A stretch of 64,000 nucleotides of DNA, taken from the NCBI RefSeq assembly GCF_020379485.1, contig NC_063436.1, forward strand, positions 28,704,423-28,768,422, in the 5' to 3' direction. Shown here one piece after another: positions 55,025-64,000 of this stretch. The stretch is from Brassica napus (lineage: Eukaryota; Streptophyta; Magnoliopsida; Brassicales; Brassicaceae). A program made the translations under genes and the position numbers. The stretch's first letter is position 1; the number at the start of each line of letters is the position of its first letter. The notes under the pieces were generated by a model. That model did no database searches and was not told where the DNA came from. It was given only the letters and a program-made list of their open reading frames with translations.

Positions 55025-56032
55025 CTTTAACCTTGTCCGTATAGAATTAATTCTTGTCCCCTTAGAACTAATACTTTGTGAATCTACTATTTTGTCCTTT
55101 TCTTTATAATATAGTTAATAAAATTTTAAAAACTATATGAATTAAAAAGGAAATACTTAATTAAATAAAAATAGGGCAATTTTTTCCCAACTCTCCATCT
55201 CGTTCTCTCCGACTCTCTTTCCCAATCGAGAGACGATTTCTTTCTCGCCGGCGACACCTTCCGCCTCTGAGATTCTTGGTTCGTCGGAGAGCTTCAACGA
55301 GGAGACATATCGCTTCTCCCTCCTCCTTCTTGCGTATTTCCTCTGTTAGTGCCACCGGTTAGATTGTCGTTCTTATCTCCGCCGCCGCCGACCATCGAAG
55401 CTGCTCAAGCTCGGGAGTAGCTTCTCCTCCCCGATTAAGGACGATTAGTTTCACAGTTGTTTTCTTTTGCTCTTCCTTCATCTCGGTTCTGACAATTTGA
55501 AGGTTAGGCTTTGAAATCCCCTTTACGATTTTGCTTTTTTTTTTGTTTGTTCTTTATGTTTATTTGCATGTACTACAAATTGTACTAGATAGAGAGTTAG
55601 TTTAAAACACAAATCGAAACAAGTTTATGGTTTTCAGAGGCGGAATGTGGTTGAGTGGGGTGTGAGATTGGCTTGTTGTTGAGGTGATTTTGAGTTCTAG
55701 TTTGTTTGGTATCGGCTTTACTAAGGTTTAGAATTCATAATAGACTTGAAAAAGCTAATGACTTTGACATGCTTTAGACATCGATTTTACATACTTGTTT
55801 TGGGATCGAGTTTGTTATTTGAATTGAATTTGTCGATAGTGTGTAGTCTTTTGTTATTCATTTGGTGCGTAGCTTTGACTCTGTTTTATTTTAGAGGAAA
55901 ACACTTTTGCTAGTTGATTATATTTTGTTTTGATTTGTGTTTCTAACTAGTTTTGAATTGTAAAAAACTAGTTAAATGTGAGATGGTTATATTTGGTTCG
56001 CTGTTAACTTATGGAATCCATGTTTTTTAGGA
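55025..56032 (+). promoter_or_regulatory. Promoter and leader of the MULE protease gene
   Basis: Contains subterminal repeats, a CT- and GC-rich stretch at 55190-55450 that looks like a 5' leader, then T-rich, intron-like DNA to a TTTTTTAG acceptor-like site just before the ATG at 56033. A leader intron is likely; no exact donor is fixed. Confidence 0.5.
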
Positions 56033-59000
56033 ATGGCTCACCAGTTTCCTAAACGCATTCTTCAAGAAGGTGCTGAGACGCAAATGGATAAGATTAACAA
56101 CACATGTAGAAGGACGCTTCTGAAGGCGGTAAAGGTGGCTCTGAAAGATGAGTATGAGGAAGTTTTGAAAGACCCTGTCTTCGGGCCTCTTCTGGCGATC
56201 ATAGAGAACAACCTCATCTACTCAGGGAAGATTATTCACAGCTTCATGTGCAAGCAGCTCAGGGTTTCCAAGCTTCACGAGCTGTGGTTTATTTTTGCGA
56301 AGAGGCCTCTTAGGTTTTCTATGCAAGAATTTTATGCTGTGACTGGATTGAAGTACAAAGAGGAACCCGACGTAGACTTCATTAACTGGAAGAATGATAA
56401 GGGGTTCTGGGCTAATGCGCTGAAGACCAATGCGAAGATCAACTTATATACTATAAGGGATGAGCTCCTTAAGGTGTGTAACGAGTGGTCGTATGTGGAC
56501 AGAGTGAGGTTAGTGTATCTGTCCATTATACAATCATTCCTCATGGCTAAGGATTGGAAAGTGTATATCCCTCAAGAATACATCCGCTTGGTGATGGATT
56601 TTGAGAAATTGAGGATGTATCCTTGGGGTCTTCGCGCTTATGATGAGCTGATTGCATCAATACTCAGAGCAAGAGAAGATGTGCATACGAAGAACAGCTA
56701 CGTGTTGGATGGATTCTCATATGCGTTTCAGATATGGATTATGGAGGCAATTCCAGACATTGGTTCTATGGTGGGTAAAAAAATAAAAAAAAACGTGAAG
56801 AAAATGAGATGTAGGAATTGGAAAGGTAGTGGTAAAGTATCCTACCAAGATATCACCAGCCTAGAGTCCCACTTTGATAAGGTAACTGATATTTCTTCTT
56901 TAAATATTGAGTTCAATAAATGTTCAATGTAAGCTTAGTGTTTTGTTTGTTCTTGCAGGGAGAGCTGTTCACATTTATATCATCTACTGGTGATTTCGAT
57001 GTGATTGCTGATACTGAGTTCCTTAGGGAAGATGAAAAGAAGGACGAAAGAGTTGGTCGTATTGTTGAATTGATCAATGCGAAACAAGACTGGACGCATT
57101 TCGATTGGGAAGTTGAGTCTTTGCCTGCACATATGGACCTTTCTGATTCAGAACAAGATGAACCGGCTGATGTTGCAGAAGAACCGTCAGAACAAGAGGA
57201 AGCGACTGTAGTTGCAGGGGAACCGGCTGTTACTGCGAAAAGAGGCAAGCGCAAGCTAATTGATCCTGGTGCCGAGTCTCGAAAGAAACAACTGCTTTGT
57301 CAACGTGCGGCTGAACACAACAGTGGTGTCTCTAGTGAAATGAAGACCTTCATTGAAGGTTTGTTCACCGCTTCTTTCAACTCTTTTAAGGAAGTGGTGC
57401 AGAAGGACATACATGAGCGTTTTGACAACGTTGCCAATGAGGTGTCTCAACTCAAGGAACAAGTCTCTCAGCTTAAGGGTCTATCGGAAACAGTGGGAAA
57501 AGGCAACACATCCGAGATTCTCTCTCCTTCAGCAACAATTGGAAAAGACCAAGGACCATCATCTCATAGTACGGGTCCTCCCGCAGGAAAGGGAAAAGGC
57601 AAGGCATCTGCAAATGTGGATCCTCCTCCGGTTCGTCGTAGCCCTCGGCCAGTAAGAGAGGTAACCAAAAAATGAAGCTCTGTGTATTTTGCTATGTCGA
57701 CTCTTTTGATGTAATGTCCTTGTATTGTAATATGTAATATATCGGCTTGTATGAACTAATGATGATGACTTGTGGGATTGACTATTTTGTAATGTACTTT
57801 TCTATATTTTGCTATGGACTGTCTTTTTAGTATTAATGTTATGCTCGTTTTTATTAACAGGATGTTCAAACTGATGAAAATGAAATGATGGATTTTTTGA
57901 AGAATTTGACCAAATCAGCGAGATGTGTAGATAAGGGGACCCAAGACTCTTTACAAGAAGCCATGGGAAACCTTTCTCAAGCATCTCATGTTAAAAGTTT
58001 TGATCCTTCACAACATCTGGATGGTGATGAACCAGCTGACTTTGCCACTCCACTGTCTTCGTTTAAGCCTGCGGATTGGAGACCACCTACTCTGAAAGAC
58101 GTGGACTCACTTGAGGACCGGATACATGATCCCGATTACTCACTAGTGTTTGTCCCTGAGGCATCATGGGGCAAACTTGTTGACTGGACCAAAACTTTCA
58201 AGTAAGTTGATATTTTTAAATTTTTTTAACAATTCTACCATTTTGATACTGAATTTTGTAATGCAGAGAACTAAAAATTGGACCATCTATGCTCACAAAT
58301 GAGTTAGTAACTCGTGTCGTCGGACCTTCAGAGTGGCTCCTGAATAAGGTCAGTTATTACCTTGTTCCTTTTTATTTTGTGTACACAAACTTACAGTCTT
58401 TTATCAAATTATGCAGGAAATTGATGGTATGATGTGGTTATTCACTGAGAGGACTTCCTTGCGGCGATGGTTTCCAAATAAAGTAGCCTTCATGACATGC
58501 TTGTTCAGTAATCAAATTACGAACTCTTACAACGAGTATAAGAAGGACAAGAAGAAATTCAAAGTGGGCGGACTGCTACAACAGTACGGCATTGGCGAAC
58601 TTCCAGCACACGGACGAACAAGACTAATGTGGGATCTTGATGTTAACCGCATGTATGTCCCCCTAAATGTTGGTAAGCACTGGATCTCTATGTGCGTCAA
58701 CTTTGTTACTCGGTCGATAGAGGTCTTTGACTGTGAGGGACTGAGACACCCCGGTGCAGTGGAGCCATTTGCAGTTCTCATCCCTAGAATTGTCAAAGCC
58801 ATTCAGTCTTCTAAGAGTCGACAGTATCAAGTCAAGCAGTATACCGTCTCCTACGTCTCAATGCCCTTCTTATTGAACAAAAGTAGCAGTGACTGTGGAG
58901 TATATGCCTTGAAGCACATTGAATGCCATCTTCTAGGCTTGGACTTTTCCCTGGTGAATGACAACAACATTCGTGAAGCGCGGCAGAAGATTGCTTATGA

Positions 59001-59097
59001 CCTATGGGAAGCTGCTATTGATCCTGTCCTTATTGAAAGGATGGCAAAATTCACTCCCCCGAAGACAATTTCAAGTGCTCTAGTGGAACTTGAATAA
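56033..59097 (+). CDS. DUF1985-Ulp1 (C48) cysteine protease of the MULE
   Basis: Five exons: 56033-56881, 56959-57660, 57861-58201, 58267-58348 and 58417-59097. All phases close, giving 884 residues. The N-terminal DUF1985 domain (about 35-210) includes SKLHELWFIFAKRPLRFS and FYAVTGL. A charged, glutamate-rich linker with coiled-coil character follows. The C-terminal Ulp1 peptidase has His746 (GKHWISMCV), Asp763 (VFDCEG) and Cys818 (SSDCGVYALKHIE), the family's triad in order. Such proteases cut SUMO-like proteins; its role for the transposon is unknown. No lesions are seen; usual copies of this type are decayed. Confidence 0.88.
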
Positions 59098-59319
59098 AAT
59101 TCTTTCTGTTATGACTTGTGTAGGAAGTATATTGTTATTTGGTGATTTTATTTGACTCTTTTAGTTACCATTTTACTCCTTTAGTTACTACCTTATTTCA
59201 CTGTTTTATTTGACTCTTGAAGTTGCTTTCTCTTTACTTTTTAGGTGACAATATGAAACCCTATCTATTCCCTAAATGATTGATATGCGCTGTCCTAATT
59301 CTTATCAAAACATAACCGA

Positions 59320-59460
59320 AATCTAAACCTATCTATACCCTAAATGGCATTAAAGTAGGAAAAAATATATTAAACCTTATACCTTAAATGACACTAAAGA
59401 AGACAAACGATTTCAAACCCTATACCCTAAATGACACTAAGGAAGACAAACGATTTCATT
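59320..59460. repeat. Short degenerate tandem repeat
   Basis: CCCTAAATGACACTAA..GAAGACAAACGATTTC recurs about three times, 40-50 bases apart, between the protease and GRF genes. Confidence 0.7.
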
Positions 59461-59663
59461 AGTAATCTGCAAAATTCATAATAATCAAAACAAATCTTTA
59501 TAATGAAAACACATACAAGTTGACCATATGTGCCCATCCGATTAGAAACATTGTAAACCCTAATTATATTGCTTATATAAGATCATAAAGCGGCCACAAA
59601 CACTACATCTTGCGGTGTTTTTTTCTCCTACTTGTTCTTAAAAAAATCTCTCCTCAAAAGAGA

Positions 59664-60086
59664 ATGACGAATACGAAATACCATGGAGCGATCCCTACCA
59701 GATGCTGGTGTGGAAAGAAGATTGTCACTTATGTTTCAAAAACGGAAGAGAACCCATACAGACGATTCTTCAGATGTGAGATTGGTTTACAGGTAAATCT
59801 GATAATTCATTACTTCATATTCTTCTATATGTCAATTGATTTGTTTTGTGTTTTGAAACAGAGAAAAAAAGAAAATCATCTTTTTAAGTGGGTGGACGAA
59901 GCTCTGCTTGATGAGATTGAAAGGATGTCTGAGCATCAGGCGAGAGTTGCTGAGGAAATTGAAGATCTGAGAATTTCCATGAAGAAGACAGTGCAGGAAG
60001 AAGTTATGAACCATAAGCATTCGCTTGATGTAGGTTGCGTAGGAACCCTTTTCAGTTTGTTATGTCTCTGGTCCAAATGTGATTGA
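59664..60086 (+). CDS. GRF zinc-finger protein of the MULE
   Basis: Two exons, 59664-59792 and 59862-60086, phase 0, 117 residues. The GRF-type zinc finger reads TRCWCGKKIVTYVSK, NPYRRFFRCE, then HLFKWVDE across the splice. A short coiled coil (EIERMSEHQARVAEEIEDL) and a hydrophobic tail follow. GRF fingers bind single-stranded nucleic acids. Proteins of this small layout are abundant in crucifer genomes near transposon proteins; here it is inside the TIRs. The start chosen gives a good fit with the finger near the N-terminus; an upstream frame to 59610 exists. Confidence 0.75.
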   Translation: MTNTKYHGAIPTRCWCGKKIVTYVSKTEENPYRRFFRCEIGLQVNLIIHYFIFFYMSIDLFCVLKQRKKENHLFKWVDEALLDEIERMSEHQARVAEEIEDLRISMKKTVQEEVMNHKHSLDVGCVGTLFSLLCLWSKCD

Positions 60087-60205
60087 TATTGTAATGGTTC
60101 TCTGATTCAAGTTACATTTTCAAATATTGAACCAATCTGATTTCCAGTTTTATTGTCGTGTTATGAACAACGTTATCAATAAAAACCTAATTTTCATAGT
60201 CCCTG

Positions 60206-60425
60206 AAACATAGTATCCAAAAAAACGTGAAACATAACTTGTATAAATCAAGATGAACAAAGCTGAAACATAACTTTGATAGTCTCTGAAACATAACTTG
60301 CATAAATCAAGATGAATAAAGCTTGCGTAAACAGAACTTGCATAAAGTCTGAAACATAGTAACCCAAAAAAAACCGGAAACATAACTTGCATAAATCAAC
60401 ATAAACAAAGCTTGCATGAAACGAA
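60206..60425. repeat. Degenerate tandem repeat in the MULE
   Basis: GAAACATAACTTGCATAAATC and AACAAAGCTTGC alternate about four times in the 350-base gap between the convergent GRF and mudrA genes. It may hold both 3' ends. Confidence 0.75.
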
Positions 60426-60434
60426 CTGAGTATC

Positions 60435-62237
60435 CTATATTGCTCGATCACATGTTCTCCTATCGTGCCCTCGAATCCCACATCGGCTACATTTGCGACC
60501 TTTAGAGCCTTGATTTCCTTGTGACGAACGGATCTTATCTTCGGCTGTCTCGTATCTGCGTTTCTTTCTTCTACCTGCAGCTCGTCTAGACTCTGGAGGA
60601 AGGACTTTCGTCTGCTCCACATGAGATGGAACAGTCCAAGCATCTTCAGGGACACCAATAGGATTTATGCTTTCTTCATAAGCCGTGCGCCATGACGCAG
60701 TAGTGTATATGTCGTCTGTGAGTGTGTGTGCTTGTATTCCAACACTGAAGCCTGCTTTTATGGCGTGCCTGCATGGGATTTTCATCAGATCAAACTTCCC
60801 ACAAGAACACGTGCGTCTGACCAAGTCAACCATGCAGTCAAAAGTGTCACCTTGAACCAAAAACCTGTCATCGCTAATCGGGAAGACCTTAAACTTTTTA
60901 CCCTTCTCAATCCTTCTGTCTATCTTCTTCTCCACAGCAATGGTCAGTGGCTTCGAGTGCTTATAACTTAAAGTTCTACGTTGGAAAAACCATCGAGTCA
61001 TCATTTCCCTAATGCTGTCCATTAGAGGTATTACTGGAAACTCTCTAGGCGTACGCAAAGCAGAATTTATCGACTCCGCAGGGTTAGTAGTGTTGATATC
61101 ATACCTGTAACCCGGGAATTGACAACGAGCCCACTTCCTCACATCGGCTTCTATTAGATAATTTCCAATTTCAGGACTAATAGAGTAAATAGCAGTGAAC
61201 AGCTTACGAAAATCAGCAGCTCGATAAGCTTTAGAAGCCTTTGCAACCAAACCAGCCACACCTTTCCCACTAAAATATGTTACGACATTATTCAGCAAGT
61301 GGTGAATGCAAATTCCGTGATGAGCTTGCGGGTACACGTTAGCAATAGCTTTAGCAATCGAGGAATTCCTATCAGACACAAAAGCTAAACTATGCTCGTC
61401 AGCAATGACCGCATTAAGTTGTCTCATAAACCAGTTCCACGCAAGGTCATTCTCTGAGTCGACAACTCCAAATGCAATAGGATATAAATTAGAGTTTCCA
61501 TCTAATGCAGTAGCAACCAGTAATACCCCTTTGTATTTGCTCTTCAAGAACGTCCCATCCACAACAATAACTTTCCGAATTGCAACATAGAAACCGCGAA
61601 GACTCTGACCAAAGGAGATGAAGAGGAATCTGAATCGCCCTTCAGAATCCCTTTCATAAGACGTGTGTGACCCTGGATTAGCTTCCCTCATCATGTGCAA
61701 GTATTTGGGAATTTTTTCATAGCCTTCCTCTGGAAGGCCTTTCACTTTGTTGATTGCATACTCACGTGCATCCCATGCCAAAGAATAGGATATCTCAAGT
61801 CCATGTTCTGAACGCATATACTGGACTATATCATTAGATCTCGGCCCTTCTTTAGCAGTTTCATACATATGCATAACCAGAGTACCAATTGTTTTTGCTG
61901 AAGCTGTCCGAACAGAACCCTTCCTTTTGGATGCAGCACATGAATGATGAGGTACATACTTTTTGATGATAAAATAAGATGAACCAGGTAACCCCTCTGC
62001 ACGAACACGCCAGCTGCAATCATCATCTGCGCAACGAATGTACCACATTTTTTTATCCGACTTGACAAGCTTATAGTCGAAATTATGTTTCATTGCACAT
62101 ATTTCGAATGCTGCCTTCAAAAGCGTTTTCGAAATAAAATGTTGACCCTCCTTCACAAAATCCACCAAAGAAAATCGCACATCATTTCCATTGGTCTTCT
62201 CTTTGTCACACCATTCAACCTCTTCTTGTGAATCCAT
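60435..62237 (-). CDS. mudrA: MudrA-type transposase of the MULE
   Basis: 600 residues in one exon. The N-terminal MuDR DNA-binding region (about 20-100) contains DDCSWRVRAEG. The MULE transposase core has Asp227 (VVDGTFL) and Asp289 (FVSDRN), with Glu388 (NPAESINS) as a candidate third acidic residue. A SWIM zinc finger is at 477-491 (CSCGKFDLMKIPCRH), and a CCHC knuckle ends the protein (CSRCGIRGHDRRTC). No stop or frameshift. It is transcribed towards the other two genes from near the right TIR and should catalyse cut-and-paste transposition. Confidence 0.95.
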   Translation of the reverse strand: MDSQEEVEWCDKEKTNGNDVRFSLVDFVKEGQHFISKTLLKAAFEICAMKHNFDYKLVKSDKKMWYIRCADDDCSWRVRAEGLPGSSYFIIKKYVPHHSCAASKRKGSVRTASAKTIGTLVMHMYETAKEGPRSNDIVQYMRSEHGLEISYSLAWDAREYAINKVKGLPEEGYEKIPKYLHMMREANPGSHTSYERDSEGRFRFLFISFGQSLRGFYVAIRKVIVVDGTFLKSKYKGVLLVATALDGNSNLYPIAFGVVDSENDLAWNWFMRQLNAVIADEHSLAFVSDRNSSIAKAIANVYPQAHHGICIHHLLNNVVTYFSGKGVAGLVAKASKAYRAADFRKLFTAIYSISPEIGNYLIEADVRKWARCQFPGYRYDINTTNPAESINSALRTPREFPVIPLMDSIREMMTRWFFQRRTLSYKHSKPLTIAVEKKIDRRIEKGKKFKVFPISDDRFLVQGDTFDCMVDLVRRTCSCGKFDLMKIPCRHAIKAGFSVGIQAHTLTDDIYTTASWRTAYEESINPIGVPEDAWTVPSHVEQTKVLPPESRRAAGRRKKRRYETAEDKIRSSQGNQGSKGRKCSRCGIRGHDRRTCDRAI

Positions 62238-62946
62238 AGTTTAGATAGGAAAAAATTAGAGAAGAAGAAAAAAAAAAAAAAGAAATCGTGAGACAACGAT
62301 GAAGAAGACCACAATTTAGGAAAAATAACAATTAAAAAAGGAAAACAAAATATTTAAAAGATTTAGAGAATATTTCATAACCGTTTTTACCAAGATTTCC
62401 GGATTTAGTTTACTAACCGTTATAGAACTTGCATTCTACCAATTTAGAAAATAGAATAATAAATAGGATGTTATATACTACTATAGTAGATACAAAGACA
62501 TGTTGTAGATTGTATTTTCTTGCGTGGTTTATAATAAGGAAGGATTTAGATTTTATTTTCTAGCGCGGTTGATGAGATGACATTGTTTAGTGTTTTAAAT
62601 CTACCAGAAATATAGAGCATAGAGGAAATCGTGAACTTCATATTCTGCCTTACTAGTTGTATACGTTTCCGTTATAATATGCAGTCTACATGCCTTAGAA
62701 CATTGTGTTTCTTTCAGATTACGTATTCTAAACCGCCGTAGATGGCAGATATGGTTAACTAGCACATTTAGCCAATTTTTCAAATTATTATGTAAACATC
62801 TTTTGATGTCAAAAATATTTTTCTCACATGTACATGCTTATCTATATTAAGTTAACTATTTTTCCATATTTTTTTCCTTTGTAAAAAAAATCTTATGAAT
62901 TTTTATATATAAAAAGGGTAGTCACTGTCCAAATGTGTGAAAAGTT
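62238..62946 (-). promoter_or_regulatory. Promoter and right subterminal region of the MULE
   Basis: AT-rich; includes the mudrA leader (A/G-rich directly before the ATG, read on the minus strand). No other gene. Confidence 0.5.
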
Positions 62947-63004
62947 AATTTAGTTCAAAGGGGACAATACTTTAGAGATTTAGTTCCATATTGGCAAATT
63001 TCCC
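62947..63004 (-). repeat. Right TIR of the MULE
   Basis: 58 bp, inverted copy of 54967-55024 with one difference. Near-identity points to recent activity or recent insertion. Confidence 0.95.
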
Positions 63005-63331
63005 AAACTTTGGTAAACAGTAAACCCCGACAATTTTTCAGCAGACTAAAATATTCTGCTTTACCAGGATCTACAATATCCCGAACTTTTACCTCCATAT
63101 TATAAAAGCGGATTCTATTTGTATTATAGTGTAGATTTCCAGTAAAACAGTGGTAGACACTTTTGCTCAAAATTAAAATAATTTTAAGAAAAATTAGGGG
63201 AAAGCAATACATATAATCAAGGTATCAAGAGATTCAACAACAGCTAAAAAAGCTGAAATCTCACAACGTGGGTTAAGATGCTCATAAAATACAACAAGAC
63301 TGGTGGATATTTCTAAGTCCACGGGCACAGG
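63005..63331. other. Host DNA between the MULE and RUXF
   Basis: From about 63220 it is the RUXF 3' UTR (AAGAGATTCAACAACAGC and GTGGGTTAAGATGCTCAT match 26.7 kb). Earlier bases are not recognised. Confidence 0.5.
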
Positions 63332-64000
63332 CTAGTCTTGTTCAGCGTCTCCGAGTTCTTTATCTTCTGGCACACTTTGGACGTACAAAACATTGTTGCA
63401 TCTGTTTGAACAAAGGTAGTAAATTAAAAACCAAGAGATCCGAGAAAGTTAACACAACTAACAAAGGTTAAGATGATGAATGTGTGTTCAGTTAACTTTG
63501 TGAATGAAGCAAGACAAATAATGAAGTTATAGTTTACCTGATCAAGATCTCTCCGAGGTTTCCTGTCAATTGTCCATCAATGTATTCTTCAGTGTTTCCA
63601 AGCTGCAAAGCACAGTATGGCCAAACTCAAATGACTACTAAACTGAAAAGAATGATATAGGCCTATCTGTATAACTAAATTGATTTCTATCACTCCTAGC
63701 TTTTAACATTACAACATCAATCTTTGCTCAAAACTTCATCCTACTTTAGCATTCTCGAACAGATCATAAAAACGCTAAAGGAAAGTACCTGCAAGTTCAT
63801 GTAGGAGTCAACAGAGGCGAGGAAACCTGTAAAATAGATAAGACTCATGTAAGAAACATTACAAGCTTTTGGTTATCATATCAAAACTCATAATGGTTTT
63901 AAAAAAGATAATTACCTTTGTATTCCATTCCCCATTTGAGCTTGACGATAACCGTCTTTCCGGTTAAGTTGTTCAAGAACGGCTTCGGGTTTACTGGTAT
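63332..64000 (-). CDS. RUXF: Small nuclear ribonucleoprotein SmF, cut by the window edge (RUXF copy 5)
   Basis: Minus-strand exons 5 (63332-63401), 4 (63538-63602), 3 (63789-63826) and part of 2 (63916 to the edge) are visible; exon 1 lies beyond. Frames and splice sites are intact: [49 protein letters not shown], ending GDAEQD and TAG. Three tail residues differ from the usual VRGVPEDEE (here VQSVPEDKE). Arg-to-Gln and Gly-to-Ser fall in the normally very conserved Sm2 strand, so this copy may be weakened even though it is the most complete. RUXF normally follows ATR2 in Arabidopsis. Confidence 0.85.

Larger units (their letters stand above)
54967..63004. mobile_element. Complete-looking 8.0-kb Mutator-like element with Ulp1, GRF and mudrA genes
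   Basis: Bounded by 58-bp terminal inverted repeats (54967-55024 and 62947-63004) that differ at one position, starting GGGAAATTTGCCAATATGG. Inside are three genes: DUF1985-Ulp1 protease (plus), GRF zinc-finger protein (plus) and mudrA transposase (minus). All read without defects. This recalls MULEs known in Arabidopsis (Kaonashi type) that carry ULP-like protease genes. AAACTT directly flanks both ends, but the usual 9-bp target duplication is not found. Confidence 0.9.

Noticed and set aside
55161..55355. 64-codon minus-strand frame with Arg/Glu-rich composition
   Set aside because: It is the complement of the CT-rich leader of the MULE protease gene.
1..64000. CRISPR arrays, operons, bacterial signals
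   Set aside because: The DNA is plant nuclear; the direct repeats seen are transposon, satellite or segmental in nature.

Overview
The window is nuclear DNA from a crucifer (Brassicaceae, probably the Brassica/Raphanus group). Spliceosomal introns, AT-rich intergenic DNA and plant-type transposons show it is plant. Three neighbouring genes match a known Arabidopsis chromosome 4 order from memory: a VIN3-like PHD/FNIII protein (VEL1/VIL2, minus, 7880-10648), NADPH-cytochrome P450 reductase 2 (ATR2, plus, 21118-24432) and the small spliceosomal protein SmF (RUXF, minus, five copies or fragments between 26.8 kb and the right edge). VEL1 (639 residues) and ATR2 (16 exons, 706 residues) can be read through completely from the sequence, with every splice phase closing.

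Left arm (1-7.1 kb): degenerate telomere-like TTTAGGG tracts, a broken copy of a small secreted-protein gene, a Helitron, and a broken copy of an unrecognised gene. The last two gene copies are an inverted version of a unit found on the right side. Core (7.9-24.4 kb): VEL1 and ATR2 are divergent, with 10.5 kb between them holding a 3.9-kb Helitron with RPA-like fragments and a minimal poly(T) retroposition scar.

Right arm (26-64 kb): a scrambled array of duplicated units. The pieces are 3' exons of RUXF, aspartic-protease fragments (twice as inverted duplications able to fold into hairpins), the unrecognised gene, a shared spacer, and a small secreted-protein gene. Two secreted-protein genes are intact (38417-38839 and 43165-43584); two more copies are broken (1.8-2.2 kb and 54.5 kb). 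The array is broken up by young insertions: a 5'-truncated L1-type LINE with an intact 1212-residue ORF2 lying between the probable promoter and start codon of one secreted-protein gene, a SINE whose empty site survives in a paralogous block, a hAT-like element, a long-TIR element, a Tourist-type MITE, a 3.1-kb Helitron carrying LIL3 gene pieces, a 212-bp Helitron, and an apparently complete 8.0-kb Mutator-like element encoding a DUF1985-Ulp1 protease, a GRF zinc-finger protein and a mudrA transposase between 58-bp TIRs.

The most interesting points are the unnamed secreted-protein family spread by unit duplication on both sides of VEL1-ATR2, the inverted aspartic-protease fragments that could give siRNAs, and the repeated copying and decay of RUXF, including one copy that lost its stop codon. 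Family names rest on recognition of motifs and remembered homologues; no search was run.
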